A stretch of DNA of 64,000 bases, taken from positions 682,001-746,000 of the forward strand of contig NZ_JBLAVB010000001.1 of NCBI RefSeq assembly GCF_047263945.1. The letters run 5' to 3'. Made by a program: the position numbers and the translations under genes. Shown one piece after another: positions 41,211 through 50,657 of this stretch. Below the pieces are notes generated by a model. The model searched no databases and was not told the origin of the DNA. It saw nothing but the letters and a program-made list of their open reading frames with translations. The number at the start of each line of letters is the position of its first letter. The first letter of the stretch is position 1. Origin of the DNA: Rhodospirillum sp047263945 (GTDB lineage Bacteria; Pseudomonadota; Alphaproteobacteria; Rhodospirillales; Rhodospirillaceae).

Positions 41211-42647
41211 ATGATGAAAGCTCGGGACTCGGCGCTGGTCGAGCCCACACCCACAGGGCAAGGGGCCGAGTCAGCCCTACACGCCCTGGTGAAGGACGTC
41301 CTGCATCGCATTGAAGCCATGTCCATCGAATTGGCCGATGTGGCCGGGGACATCGCGACCGTGCATGGTTTCGTTAAAAAACAGGAAATCCTCTTTTCCC
41401 AACTCGTCATTCTGGCACGGGAAGTACAAACCGCAGTTGACCGGATTGATGGAGCCGGACAATCCACCAATGCGGTCACAAAAGATGCGGCCGAAAGCAT
41501 GCGCCAATCAAGCCAAGCGCTCCACCAGGCCATTGAGAGCATCGCTGGGCTCACCCAATCCGTATCAGGCATGGGAGACCGCCTGACGGCCGTTGAGAAG
41601 AGCCTGGAAGGGGTGAACGCCTCCTCTCTCACCATCCGCACCGTGGCGCAACAGACGAACCTCCTGGCCCTGAACGCAACCATCGAGGCTGCTCATGCGG
41701 GGGAGGCCGGTCGCGGCTTCGCCATTGTCGCCAAAGAAGTCAAAACTTTGGCCAGTCAATCCCACGGCGCGGCACAGGGAATCCAGAAGACCATCAACGA
41801 CTTGTCCATGGGGCTGGACGAGCTCATCCAGAACAGCGCGACCATCGTTGCGACGGCCCAGGACGCCAACCAAGGGATCGGGGTCATCAATCGGGCAGTA
41901 AGTGGCTTTCAGGACTCCATCACCACAGTGGACAGTCACGTAGAAGAAATCGCGGGAGCGACCACCACCACAAAAAATCACTGCGCCGACATCGTCCAGG
42001 AAATCAATGCCGCCGCCGAAGGTGTCTCCGCCACTGGCAGAAACTTGGAGGCTGCGGACAAGCGGGTCCTCTCCTTGGTTTCTCTAGGAGAAGAGCTGAT
42101 TGCCCGGATCCTCGACAGCGAGGTGGACACACCGGACAGCCCATACATTCAAGCCGTTCGTCGGGGCGCGGAGCAGCTCGGTCAGCTGTTGGAGGACGCC
42201 TTGGACAAGGGGCGAATTACGATGCAAGCCCTGTTCAGTGAAACCTACACACCCATTTCAGGCACAGACCCACAACAGGCAATGGCTCCGTTCACTGCCT
42301 TGACGGACGCCCTCTTCCCTCCCGTTCAGGAGGCCCTATTGGGAACGGACGACAAAATCGTTTTTTGCGCAGCGGTAGACCGCAACGCCTACCTCCCCAC
42401 CCACAATCGCAAATTCTCCCAACCCCAGGGGTCCGATCCCACATGGAACAACGCGAATTGCCGGAACCGGCGCATTTTCAACGACCGGACAGGCCTGAAC
42501 GCGGGACGCAACACACGCCCCTTCCTGGTCCAGACCTACCGGAGAGACATGGGGGGCGGAAAGTTTATCATGATGAAGGACGCCAGCGCCCCCATCACCG
42601 TCAAGGGCCGCCATTGGGGGGGACTCCGGATGGGCTATAAGCTTTGA
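41211..42647 (+). CDS. Soluble methyl-accepting chemotaxis protein with C-terminal sensor-like domain
   Basis: A 478-residue receptor without any membrane segment. The signalling hairpin tip TNLLALNATIEAAHAGEAGR is near residues 149-168, with flanking heptad-rich adaptation helices. After residue 330 comes a globular C-terminal domain with DRNAYLPTHNRKF, NANCRNRRIFNDRTGLNAGR, PFLVQTYRRDMGGGKF and GRHWGGLRMGY, a pattern I recall at the C-terminus of many alphaproteobacterial soluble receptors. It is probably a Cache/PAS-like ligand-binding domain sensing a cytoplasmic signal. The start is ATG at 41211 with AAGG upstream; GTG at 41205 is the alternative. Confidence 0.85.
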   Translation: MMKARDSALVEPTPTGQGAESALHALVKDVLHRIEAMSIELADVAGDIATVHGFVKKQEILFSQLVILAREVQTAVDRIDGAGQSTNAVTKDAAESMRQSSQALHQAIESIAGLTQSVSGMGDRLTAVEKSLEGVNASSLTIRTVAQQTNLLALNATIEAAHAGEAGRGFAIVAKEVKTLASQSHGAAQGIQKTINDLSMGLDELIQNSATIVATAQDANQGIGVINRAVSGFQDSITTVDSHVEEIAGATTTTKNHCADIVQEINAAAEGVSATGRNLEAADKRVLSLVSLGEELIARILDSEVDTPDSPYIQAVRRGAEQLGQLLEDALDKGRITMQALFSETYTPISGTDPQQAMAPFTALTDALFPPVQEALLGTDDKIVFCAAVDRNAYLPTHNRKFSQPQGSDPTWNNANCRNRRIFNDRTGLNAGRNTRPFLVQTYRRDMGGGKFIMMKDASAPITVKGRHWGGLRMGYKL

Positions 42648-42914
42648 CCCCCTAGGTCCCCACCTGCGAGAGCTCACCAGGGAGACTGCGCCCGGTCAAT
42701 TGGCTGTTCGTCCTGGGCCGCGTCGCCCGTCCCCGGGGGTGGGACCGCATCTGGTCCAATAGGGGCACCATGTCCCATTGTCATCGTGCGGGACAATTCA
42801 CTTTGACGCATAAAAGGGCGTTCTTCCTTTGTCCCACGCTTTGTCCGAGTATTCTCGGACGTCCGAGAAGAAACCACTCTGACAATCCCCTTTTGTTCTT
42901 CTCTTCGCCCCAAC
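42648..42914. other. Gap between chemoreceptor gene and tRNA-Val
   Basis: No credible gene. A minus-strand open frame of about 84 codons lacks a convincing ribosome-binding site and starts inside the tRNA terminator region, so I left it out. Confidence 0.4.
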
Positions 42915-42951
42915 AAAAACCCCGCCAACTCATTGAGTTAGCGGGGTTTTT
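42915..42951 (-). terminator. Rho-independent terminator after tRNA-Val
   Basis: AAAAACCCCGC and GCGGGGTTTTT are perfect arms, continued inward by AACTC/GAGTT. Read on the minus strand it ends the tRNA-Val transcript; with A- and T-tracts on both sides it can also work for the chemoreceptor gene. Confidence 0.9.
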
Positions 42952-42954
42952 CAT

Positions 42955-43030
42955 TGGTGGGCGGTGACGGGTTCGAACCGCCGACCCTCTGGGTGTAAAC
43001 CAGATGCTCTTCCAGCTGAGCTAACCGCCC
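42955..43030 (-). tRNA. tRNA-Val (anticodon UAC)
   Basis: On the minus strand the gene starts GGGCGGTTAGCTCAGCTGGA and folds into a full cloverleaf. The acceptor stem GGGCGGU pairs with ACCGCCC, the T-arm has GTTCGAA, and the anticodon loop TTTACAC gives TAC. The 3' CCA is encoded (42955-42957). 76 nucleotides including CCA. Confidence 0.97.
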
Positions 43031-43089
43031 CAAGAGACCGGGACTTTAACCAAACCGCCCCAAGATGCAACGAAAAAAGAGAGAGACAA

Positions 43090-43119
43090 ACGGGCGCCGG
43101 AATTCCTTCCGCCGCCCGT
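43090..43119 (-). terminator. Terminator hairpin after hupB
   Basis: ACGGGCG...CGCCCGT with an inner GGAA/TTCC pair, followed in the minus direction by a pyrimidine- and T-rich run. It lies 27 bp beyond the hupB stop. Confidence 0.7.
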
Positions 43120-43146
43120 GTCCCGTCCGATTGGACCTGCCGAAGA

Positions 43147-43419
43147 TTAGTTGACAGCGTCTTTCAAACCTTTACCGGGCTTAAACTTCGGCTGTTTGGA
43201 GGCCGCAATGTTAATCTTCTCGCCGGTACGGGGATTGCGCCCCTCTGTGGCAGCGCGCTTGGTCACGGCGAAAGTACCGAAGCCGACCAGACGCACTTCC
43301 TGGTCGTCCTTCAGGGCCACCGTAATGGCATCAAAGACACCATCGACAGCCTTGGCGGCATCCGCCTTGGACAGCTCAGCGCTCTCGGCCACGGCAGCAA
43401 TCAGATCGTTCTTATTCAC
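43147..43419 (-). CDS. hupB: DNA-binding protein HU
   Basis: A 90-residue HU/IHF-family nucleoid protein. MNKNDLIAAVAESAELSK opens the dimerisation helices, VRLVGFGTFAV is the beta-saddle, and GRNPRTGEKINIAASKQPKF the DNA-wrapping arm with its proline. The lon-hupB-tRNA-Val order is one I recall as common in alphaproteobacteria. Single gene with its own terminator. Confidence 0.97.
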   Translation of the reverse strand: MNKNDLIAAVAESAELSKADAAKAVDGVFDAITVALKDDQEVRLVGFGTFAVTKRAATEGRNPRTGEKINIAASKQPKFKPGKGLKDAVN

Positions 43420-43804
43420 GGGACAACCCCCTCGTTCGCGTTAATAGTGCGTTACGGAAACTTTAAAGGACCCAATCGAATTGGATGGCGCGGAGTCTAG
43501 AAGCGCCTTCGGTCTCCGTCAATTCCTCTTGCGCGGAAAAGCCAGGATTCATGCCGGTTTGCGCCTGCAACACGGTGCCAAAACACCCCAGCCGAAAGGT
43601 TCCAAACCCATTCCGGAACGTTTTATGGACTTAGGAGAGCTCTTCCCTAAAATTTAAGAAAATTGCCTCACACCACCCTCACCTTTTCAAAGAATTTCTT
43701 ACCCGAATCCGAAGAGACAGCGGCTCGGCACCTCTTCGATTCCCTTGAGCTTTTTTATCCCAATCATCAGGCGGGAAAAAATCATGAACGCCAGTCAAGA
43801 GAAA
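43420..43804. other. Gap between hupB and lon terminator
   Basis: No credible gene. It carries the minus-strand hupB promoter (a TATTAA about 20 bp upstream of hupB is a possible -10, with no clear -35) and otherwise nothing I can name. Confidence 0.35.
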
Positions 43805-43833
43805 GGCCGCCTCAATACACAACCGAGGCGGCC
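43805..43833 (-). terminator. Terminator hairpin after lon
   Basis: GGCCGCCTC and GAGGCGGCC are perfect 9-bp arms around an 11-base loop, 57 bp past the lon stop, followed in the minus direction by TTTCTCTT. Confidence 0.7.
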
Positions 43834-43889
43834 AGATCACTTGGATTAAACGGAGTCAAACGGATCAAGTCGAAGCAGGACCCGAAAGA

Positions 43890-46304
43890 TCAATGGGTCA
43901 CCAAGTCCCCTTCGGCGGCATCCCCATCTTTCCGGGCGGCGACCGGTGCGTCGTCTGCCGGTTCGGTCCACTCGATAGCGGTGAGTGCTTGGGTCAGAGC
44001 CAATTCCAAAGCCTCATCGGCGTGGGTAATGGGAATGATCGTCAGACCTTTCTTCACGTTATCGGGAATTTCGGTCAGATCCTTCTCGTTATCCTTGGGA
44101 ATAAGGACCGTCTTGATCCCTCCCCGCCGAGCAGCGAGGAGCTTTTCCTTCAAACCACCGATCGGCAAGACTCGGCCCCTCAGGGTGATTTCCCCCGTCA
44201 TGGCGATGTCCTTATGCACGGCGATTCCGGTCATGGCCGAAACAATCGAAACGCACATCGCGACGCCTGCCGACGGCCCATCCTTGGGCGTAGCGCCCTC
44301 AGGCACATGGACATGGACATCCCGCTTTTCGAATTGTGTCGGCTTAATGCCATAGGTCACAGCACGAGATCGCACAAAAGACCGGGCGGCCTGAACGGAT
44401 TCCTTCATCACGTCCCCCAACTGGCCGGTCAACGTCACCGCGCCCTTGCCCGGCATCATGACCGCCTCAATGGAAAGAAGCTCTCCTCCCACCTCGGTCC
44501 AAGCCAAACCGGTCACGACGCCAATCAGATCCTCCCGTTCGGCCTCTCCATAGTGGAACTTGCGTACACCCGCATATTTATCCAGGTTGGCGCTTGTTAC
44601 CTCTACACAGACCTTCTCGCCCTTGCTCAGCAAGATTTCCTTGGTGGCCTTCCGCGCCAAATTCGCCAATTCCCGCTCCAGGCTGCGTACACCGGCTTCC
44701 CGGGTGTAATAGCGGATAAGATCCAGCAGCGCCTCATCAGAAATAGACCATTCACCCTCACGCAGGCCATTGGCCTCCACCTGCTTGGAAATCAGATGGC
44801 GCTTGGCAATTTCGACCTTTTCATCTTCGGTATATCCAGACAGACGAATAATTTCCATGCGGTCCAAGAGAGGTTGGGGCATTCGCATGGAGTTGGCTGT
44901 GGTCATGAACATGACGTCAGACAGGTCGTAATCCACCTCCAGGTAGTGGTCATTGAAGGTGTTGTTCTGCTCCGGATCCAACACCTCGAGCAGCGCCGAA
45001 GACGGATCCCCCCGCCAATCGGCCCCCAGCTTGTCTATTTCATCAAGCAGGAAAAAGGGATTGGAGGATTTGGCCTTCCGCATACCCTGAATAATCTTAC
45101 CGGGCATAGACCCGATATAAGTCCGCCGATGACCGCGAATTTCGGACTCGTCGCGCACACCACCAAGGGAAATTCGGACAAAATTCCGGCCCGTCGCCTT
45201 GGCAATGGACTTGCCCAATGACGTCTTACCCACGCCCGGCGGTCCCACAAGGCAGAGAATGGGCCCCTTCAGCTTCTTGGTGCGCAGTTGGACGGCAAGG
45301 TATTCCAGGATCCGCTCCTTGACCTTATCCAGCCCATAGTGCTCCGTATCCAGAACCGTTTCGGCGACTGTCAGATCCTTCTTGACCCGCGTTCGCTTGT
45401 TCCAGGGAATTCCCAGAATCCAATCGAGATAATTGCGCACCACCGTGGCCTCGGCGGACATGGGGCTCATGTTGCGCAGCTTCTTCAGCTCAGCCATGGC
45501 CTTTTCCGTGGCCTCCGCCGTCAGCTTTGTCTCGGCGATGCGATCTTCCAGTTCCTGGGTCTCATCACGGCCGTCCTCGCCTTCACCCAACTCCTTCTGA
45601 ATCGCCTTCAATTGCTCATTCAGATAGTATTCCCGTTGGGTCTTCTCCATCTGACGCTTGACCCGGCTGCGGATCTTCTTCTCCACCTGCAGGACTCCGA
45701 TTTCGGATTCCATGTGGGAATAAATCCGCTCCAGCCGTTCACCAATGGTCGCGACTTCCAGCAACTCCTGCTTGTCGGCGATCTTCAGAACAAGGTGAGA
45801 AGCTACGGTGTCAGCCAGTTTGGCCGGATCATCGATCTGGTTAATGGAGACCAAAACTTCAGGCGGAATTTTCTTGTTGAGCTTAATATACTGCTCGAAC
45901 TGGTTAATCACCGACCGGGAGAGGGCTTCCATCTCCGGGTTATCCAGCTCATCCTCGTCCAGGGGCGTGGCCTCTGCCTCGAAAAAGTCCAAGCGATCGG
46001 AATAACTCTTGATACGGGCACGCTGGCCACCTTCCACGAGCACCTTCACGGTGCCATCGGGCAAGCGCAAGAGCTGAAGAACGGTGCTGATCGTGCCCAC
46101 GTCATAGATATCGTCGGCACCGGGATCATCCTGGGAGGCGTTCTTCTGGGCAACGAGGAGGATCTGCTTATCCTCCCGCATGACATCTTCCAGGGCCTTC
46201 ACAGATTTCTCGCGCCCGACGAACAGGGGCACAATCATATGGGGAAACACAACGATGTCCCGCAGGGGCAGGACGGGAAAGACTTGCGTGGAACCGCTGT
46301 TCAC
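43890..46304 (-). CDS. lon: ATP-dependent Lon protease
   Basis: An 804-residue LonA protease. The N-terminal substrate domain starts FPVLPLRDIVVFPHMIVPLF. The AAA+ module has Walker A GPPGVGKTSLGKS near residue 355 and FFLLDEIDK. The C-terminal peptidase has the catalytic Ser in PKDGPSAGVAM and Lys further on. The start is GTG at 46304 with AAAGGAAGG upstream. It degrades misfolded and regulatory proteins. Adjacent to clpX as in many bacteria. Confidence 0.97.
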   Translation of the reverse strand: MNSGSTQVFPVLPLRDIVVFPHMIVPLFVGREKSVKALEDVMREDKQILLVAQKNASQDDPGADDIYDVGTISTVLQLLRLPDGTVKVLVEGGQRARIKSYSDRLDFFEAEATPLDEDELDNPEMEALSRSVINQFEQYIKLNKKIPPEVLVSINQIDDPAKLADTVASHLVLKIADKQELLEVATIGERLERIYSHMESEIGVLQVEKKIRSRVKRQMEKTQREYYLNEQLKAIQKELGEGEDGRDETQELEDRIAETKLTAEATEKAMAELKKLRNMSPMSAEATVVRNYLDWILGIPWNKRTRVKKDLTVAETVLDTEHYGLDKVKERILEYLAVQLRTKKLKGPILCLVGPPGVGKTSLGKSIAKATGRNFVRISLGGVRDESEIRGHRRTYIGSMPGKIIQGMRKAKSSNPFFLLDEIDKLGADWRGDPSSALLEVLDPEQNNTFNDHYLEVDYDLSDVMFMTTANSMRMPQPLLDRMEIIRLSGYTEDEKVEIAKRHLISKQVEANGLREGEWSISDEALLDLIRYYTREAGVRSLERELANLARKATKEILLSKGEKVCVEVTSANLDKYAGVRKFHYGEAEREDLIGVVTGLAWTEVGGELLSIEAVMMPGKGAVTLTGQLGDVMKESVQAARSFVRSRAVTYGIKPTQFEKRDVHVHVPEGATPKDGPSAGVAMCVSIVSAMTGIAVHKDIAMTGEITLRGRVLPIGGLKEKLLAARRGGIKTVLIPKDNEKDLTEIPDNVKKGLTIIPITHADEALELALTQALTAIEWTEPADDAPVAARKDGDAAEGDLVTH

Positions 46305-46618
46305 GGGGCCTTCCTTTCAATAAAGAGGACGTGCGCCCGGGGGGAACGGCACGACACATCGATCATGGTCGACTTCGATTCGAAACACCGGACCGCCTTT
46401 CGCGCATCCGACGTCCGCTCCAACAAAGCCACCTTAAAGGTTAACGTGGGTCCGGAAGATTTACAGATCAAGGGATAAACATCTTCCCCGATCACCTTTG
46501 GGACCGCCCTATTCTGAAAATGCGACACGCACCAAATAGGACGGGCCGTACCCAAACCCCATGGGATGGAGGCCCATGGGGTGGAGGAACGGCCCATCAA
46601 AGGCTCAGTCACGCGCGG
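46305..46618. other. clpX-lon intergenic region
   Basis: 314 bp containing the perfect inverted repeat ACCCCATGGG...CCCATGGGGT (46556-46582), which can terminate clpX, and otherwise the lon control region. A minus-strand open frame here is not protein-like. I see no confident heat-shock promoter. Confidence 0.5.
46556..46582 (-). terminator. Inverted repeat after clpX
   Basis: Perfect 10-bp arms ACCCCATGGG/CCCATGGGGT with a 7-base spacer, 36 bp past the clpX stop on the minus strand. No T-run follows, so termination by the hairpin alone is uncertain. Confidence 0.5.
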
Positions 46619-47887
46619 TCAGGCATTGGTCCCTTCAGCGGGAACACGCTGATCTGAATAGATCACCAGGGGCTTGGCGCCTCCGTCGACCACTTCCTTA
46701 TTGACCACGACTTCCTCGATCCCATCGGTTCCGGGCAAATCGAACATGGTATCCAGCAAAATGCCTTCCATAATCGACCGCAGCCCACGGGCACCGGTCT
46801 TACGGGCGATGGCCTTCTTGGCAATGGCCCGCAAGGCGTCTTCCTTGAACTCAAGGGACACACTCTCCATCTCGAACAGCTTCTGGTACTGCTTGACCAG
46901 GGCGTTCTTGGGAGAGGTCAGGATGTCGACCAAGGCATCCTCATCCAGGTCGTCCAGGGTGGCCAAAACCGGCAACCGACCCACGAATTCGGGAATCAGC
47001 CCGTATTTCAACAAATCTTCCGGCTCCACGGCCCGGAGAACCTCTCCGGTTTGACGGGTTTCCTCGTCACGCACGTCTGCACCGAAACCAATGGACGACC
47101 CCTTGCCGCGCGACGAAATGATCTTTTCCAGACCCGCGAAGGCGCCACCGCAGATGAACAGGATATTGGTGGTGTCCACCTGCAGAAATTCCTGCTGGGG
47201 ATGCTTCCGACCACCCTGGGGCGGAACGGAGGCTACCGTGCCTTCCATGATCTTCAGCAGAGCCTGCTGCACACCCTCCCCCGACACGTCGCGGGTAATG
47301 GAAGGGTTATCGGACTTGCGAGAGATCTTATCGATTTCGTCGATGTAGACGATGCCACGCTGGGCCCGCTCCACGTTGTAGTCCGAAGCCTGCAGCAACT
47401 TCAGAATGATATTTTCCACATCCTCGCCCACATAACCGGCTTCGGTCAATGTTGTGGCGTCGGCCATGGTGAAGGGCACGTCCAGAATACGGGCCAGAGT
47501 CTGAGCCAGCAAAGTCTTGCCACAACCGGTGGGTCCCACCAACATGATGTTCGACTTGGCCAGTTCCACTTCCCCATTCTTCGCCGAATGGGACAGGCGC
47601 TTGTAGTGGTTATGAACAGCCACTGACAGCACCTTTTTCGCGTGCTTTTGGCCGATCACATAATCGTCCAGAACGCCCAGGATCTCCTTGGGCGAGGGCA
47701 CGCCGTCGCGGGATTTGACCAAACTGGTCTTATGTTCCTCGCGGATGATGTCCATGCAGAGCTCGACGCATTCATCACAGATGAACACCGTCGGCCCGGC
47801 GATGAGCTTGCGGACCTCATGTTGGCTCTTTCCACAGAAAGAGCAATAGAGGGTATTCTTCGAATCACCGCCTGAAGACTTCGACAT
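46619..47887 (-). CDS. clpX: ATP-dependent Clp protease ATP-binding subunit ClpX
   Basis: A 422-residue AAA+ unfoldase. The zinc-binding domain is at the N-terminus (YCSFCGKSQHEVRKLI...FICDECVELC). Walker A is GPTGCGKTLLAQTLA, and the ClpP-docking and pore loops follow in the usual order (PTITRDVSGEGVQQALLK is the sensor region). The ATG at 47887 gives MSKSSGGDSK; an upstream in-frame frame is spurious. It partners with ClpP encoded upstream. Confidence 0.97.
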   Translation of the reverse strand: MSKSSGGDSKNTLYCSFCGKSQHEVRKLIAGPTVFICDECVELCMDIIREEHKTSLVKSRDGVPSPKEILGVLDDYVIGQKHAKKVLSVAVHNHYKRLSHSAKNGEVELAKSNIMLVGPTGCGKTLLAQTLARILDVPFTMADATTLTEAGYVGEDVENIILKLLQASDYNVERAQRGIVYIDEIDKISRKSDNPSITRDVSGEGVQQALLKIMEGTVASVPPQGGRKHPQQEFLQVDTTNILFICGGAFAGLEKIISSRGKGSSIGFGADVRDEETRQTGEVLRAVEPEDLLKYGLIPEFVGRLPVLATLDDLDEDALVDILTSPKNALVKQYQKLFEMESVSLEFKEDALRAIAKKAIARKTGARGLRSIMEGILLDTMFDLPGTDGIEEVVVNKEVVDGGAKPLVIYSDQRVPAEGTNA

Positions 47888-48027
47888 CTCGTACAAACTC
47901 CTTCGTCTTCCCCGGCACGGGTCCCAAATCCACCCGCGCGTCACGCCCTAACCCGCCGGAGGTCCGGAACCCGGCTTGGTCTCGCCGGTTCCGTTTGGCC
48001 CTGACGCGATACCATGAAAAGAGGGCT

Positions 48028-48057
48028 TAATAGCTTTCCAGGCACTTGGCACGTCAA
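48028..48057 (-). promoter_or_regulatory. Candidate sigma70-type clpX promoter
   Basis: On the minus strand TTGACG (48052-48057) and CTATTA (48028-48033) are spaced by 18 bases, about 140 bp upstream of clpX. The 322-bp clpP-clpX gap otherwise contains no gene, so clpX likely has its own promoter as well as any readthrough from clpP. Confidence 0.5.
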
Positions 48058-48209
48058 TAATGGGCATGTTAGCCGGTCACGGAAGTTCCACACAATGGCA
48101 AAACGGCCTTTTCTCCCCGAACCGTCACACCAATTCGTCCGGTCAACCGGCCCCCGGCTCGCCCAAGGGCACGAGATGGGGGCCTAAGACCTTCCAAACA
48201 CGAAAAGCT

Positions 48210-48863
48210 TTAGTCCTTGGACTTATCGTCAGCCTCGTCGGCGTCCTTGGGACGGCGCTCGACGATTTCGTCGATCAACCCGAAGGACTTGGCTTCTTCA
48301 GAGGTCATATAGTTATCACGGTCCATGGCCTTCTCGATCGTTTCGAGGGGCTTGTCGCAATGTTTCACATAGATCCGGTTCAGACGCTCGCGCAGGGCCA
48401 GAATCTCCCGAGCCTGGATCTCGATATCCGCAGCCTGCCCCTGGAACCCTCCTGAGGGTTGGTGGATCATGATCCGGGCATTAGGGGTGGCGAAACGCTT
48501 TCCCGCTTCGCCCGCACAGAGCAGCAGGGATCCCATCGATGCCGCCTGACCGATGCACAGGGTCGACACAGGGCTGCGGATGTACTGCATGGTGTCATAG
48601 ATGGCCATGCCACTGGTCACCACACCACCGGGAGAGTTGATATAGAACGCGATATCCTTGTTGGGATTCTCCGACTCCAGGAACAGGAGCTGGGCGCAAA
48701 TCAGGCTGGAAACCCCATCATGCACCTGACCGGTCAGGAAAATAATCCGTTCCTTCAGCAGACGGGAATAGATGTCATAGGACCGTTCCCCACGGTTGGT
48801 CTGCTCCACCACCATGGGAACAAGGGTATTGTTGAAAACTTCGATCGGATCACGGTCGATCAT
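48210..48863 (-). CDS. clpP: ATP-dependent Clp protease proteolytic subunit ClpP
   Basis: A 217-residue serine peptidase. The catalytic Ser is in GQAASMGSLL and His in IMIHQPSGG, with INSPGG and DRDNYMTSEEA typical. It forms the tetradecameric chamber fed by ClpX. A charged C-terminal tail (RPKDADEADDKSKD) extends beyond the family core. The start at 48863 gives MIDRDPIEVFNN. Confidence 0.97.
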   Translation of the reverse strand: MIDRDPIEVFNNTLVPMVVEQTNRGERSYDIYSRLLKERIIFLTGQVHDGVSSLICAQLLFLESENPNKDIAFYINSPGGVVTSGMAIYDTMQYIRSPVSTLCIGQAASMGSLLLCAGEAGKRFATPNARIMIHQPSGGFQGQAADIEIQAREILALRERLNRIYVKHCDKPLETIEKAMDRDNYMTSEEAKSFGLIDEIVERRPKDADEADDKSKD

Positions 48864-49183
48864 GGGCTGGTCTCGCTATCCCTTGGCGGGGAGCGCCCCA
48901 ATCTGCGAACGGTCGACACCAACTCCCGCATCCCTTCAAGATGCATGACTTGACGCAACCGTAGCTTTGGGACCTCCCTTACTGTGAACTGACTTGGCCG
49001 GAATTGGCCGACGGACTGGAAATCCCGGGGGGAAGAAGGCCGCGAACGGAACCGGTCGGGGAGAGCCGGCCCAAGGGGTTCGCGACAAACGCGGCGGGAC
49101 CCGTGGACCTACATAGGTCGTTCGCGCCCCCCCTGTCCAGAGGCACCGTTCGACACCCCTTGATCAAAGGCCTCTACGTCAAT
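48864..49183. other. clpP-tig intergenic region, distal part
   Basis: No gene seen. It carries the clpP promoter region and joins the tig terminator. I find no strong dyad besides that terminator. Confidence 0.35.
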
Positions 49184-49218
49184 GGAAAGCCCCGCCAGCT
49201 CTGGGCTGGCGGGGCTTC
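49184..49218 (-). terminator. Strong terminator hairpin after tig
   Basis: GGAAAGCCCCGCCAGC and GCTGGCGGGGCTTCC form a nearly perfect stem of about 15 bp with a short loop, 90 bp beyond the tig stop. Confidence 0.8.
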
Positions 49219-49307
49219 CAAATTTGGGAACCCGGAGGCCGAAAAGGGCGAAACCAGCCCTCCTCGGAGCTCTCCTCGTCCTTTTTGGCGCGAGTCTTCT
49301 TGGCAGC

Positions 49308-50657
49308 CTACTTCTCGGACGTGACCTCGGCGGCGTTCGCATCCGGATCAGCCAGAAGGGCATCCACGTCGACGGGCTTGTCGGTCACCTTGGCCAGTTC
49401 CAGGATGAAGTCACAGACCTTATCCTCGAACACCGGAGCACGCAGGCTCTCCATGGCCTGGGGGTTGTTGCGGTAGTAGTTGATAACCGCAGCCTCCTGA
49501 CCAGGGTACCGACGCATTTCGCGCATCAGGGCCTTATTCAGATCTTCCTGGGCAACATTGATTTCGTTGCGCTGCCCCACTTCGGCGAGCAGCAGACCCA
49601 GACGAACCCGACGCTCGGCAATGGAGCGGTATTCGGTGGTCAGCTCTTCGTCCGACTTGCTAGCGTCCTCGTCCTCCAGGCTCCCTTGCTCTTTGGCCTG
49701 CTGGAGTTGCTGCCAGATGCCATCGAACTCGGCAGAAACCAGCCCTTCGGGCACTTCAAAGCTGTAGGCATCGGCGAGGGCGTCAAGCAGCTTGCGCTTC
49801 AGCTTGGCCTTGGAGACCTCGTCGTATTCGCCCTGCAGGTCACCGCGCACGGCTTCCTTCAGTTCGTCGACGGTTTCTTTGCCGAACTTCTTGGCCAGCT
49901 CGTCGTCGAGCTCAGGGAGGATGGCCTGCTTCACCTCCTTGACGGTCACCTCAAAGGCAACCGGCTTTCCAGCCAAGTTCTCGGCGGGGTAATCCTCCGG
50001 GAAGGAAACCTCGACAGTCTTGGCGTCGCCGGCCTTCAGGCCGATAAGCTGCTCCTCGAAGCCGGGGATGAACGAGCCGGAACCCAGCTCCAGATCATAG
50101 CCTTCCGCAGCGCCGCCATCGAACGGCTCGCCGTCCAGCTTGCCCAGGAAGTCGATATTGGCCATGTCGCCAGTCTCGGCCACCCGACCTTCAACAGCTT
50201 CATGGGTCTTGCTCCGCTGGCGCAGATCCTCAAGGGCCTCGTCCACCTTCTCGGCGGCCACTTCGGCCACTTCGCGCTCCAGGGCGACGATGGAGAAGTC
50301 CAACTCGCCAATCACGGGCAGGACTTCGACGGCCATGGTGAACTCAAGATCCTTGCCAGCCTCGACCTCACTGACGAGATCGATGTTCGGCTGCATGGCG
50401 GGCTTCAGGGCATTGCTCTCGATGACCTCGGTGATGGAGTCTTGAACTGCCTTTTCAAGAACTTCACCGAGGACGTTTTTCCCGTAGCGCTGGCGCATCA
50501 AGGTCATGGGCACCTTGCCGGGCCGGAAGCCGGGCAGGCGCACCTGATCCTTGAGCTCCTCCAGCCGCTGGGTGGTGCGGGTGTCGATTTCCGTCGCGGG
50601 GATGACGATTTTATATGCCCGCTTCAGGGATTCATTGAGGGTTTCGGTGACCTGCAT
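49308..50657 (-). CDS. tig: Trigger factor (ribosome-associated chaperone)
   Basis: A 449-residue chaperone and peptidyl-prolyl isomerase. The ribosome-binding signature GFRPGKVPMTLMRQRYG is at residues about 43-59. A central FKBP-type domain (ETGDMANIDFLGKLDGEPF) and a helical C-terminal cradle follow. It binds at the ribosome exit tunnel. The tig-clpP-clpX-lon-hupB order is a known conserved block. Confidence 0.96.
   Translation of the reverse strand: MQVTETLNESLKRAYKIVIPATEIDTRTTQRLEELKDQVRLPGFRPGKVPMTLMRQRYGKNVLGEVLEKAVQDSITEVIESNALKPAMQPNIDLVSEVEAGKDLEFTMAVEVLPVIGELDFSIVALEREVAEVAAEKVDEALEDLRQRSKTHEAVEGRVAETGDMANIDFLGKLDGEPFDGGAAEGYDLELGSGSFIPGFEEQLIGLKAGDAKTVEVSFPEDYPAENLAGKPVAFEVTVKEVKQAILPELDDELAKKFGKETVDELKEAVRGDLQGEYDEVSKAKLKRKLLDALADAYSFEVPEGLVSAEFDGIWQQLQQAKEQGSLEDEDASKSDEELTTEYRSIAERRVRLGLLLAEVGQRNEINVAQEDLNKALMREMRRYPGQEAAVINYYRNNPQAMESLRAPVFEDKVCDFILELAKVTDKPVDVDALLADPDANAAEVTSEK

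Noticed and set aside
40595..41683. A 362-codon minus-strand frame over the nuo/chemoreceptor gap
   Set aside because: It overlaps the well-supported chemoreceptor gene in antisense, and the non-overlapping part has no protein-like pattern.
46301..46612. A 103-codon minus-strand frame between clpX and lon
   Set aside because: It runs through the inverted repeat after clpX and the lon ribosome-binding site, and shows no family pattern.
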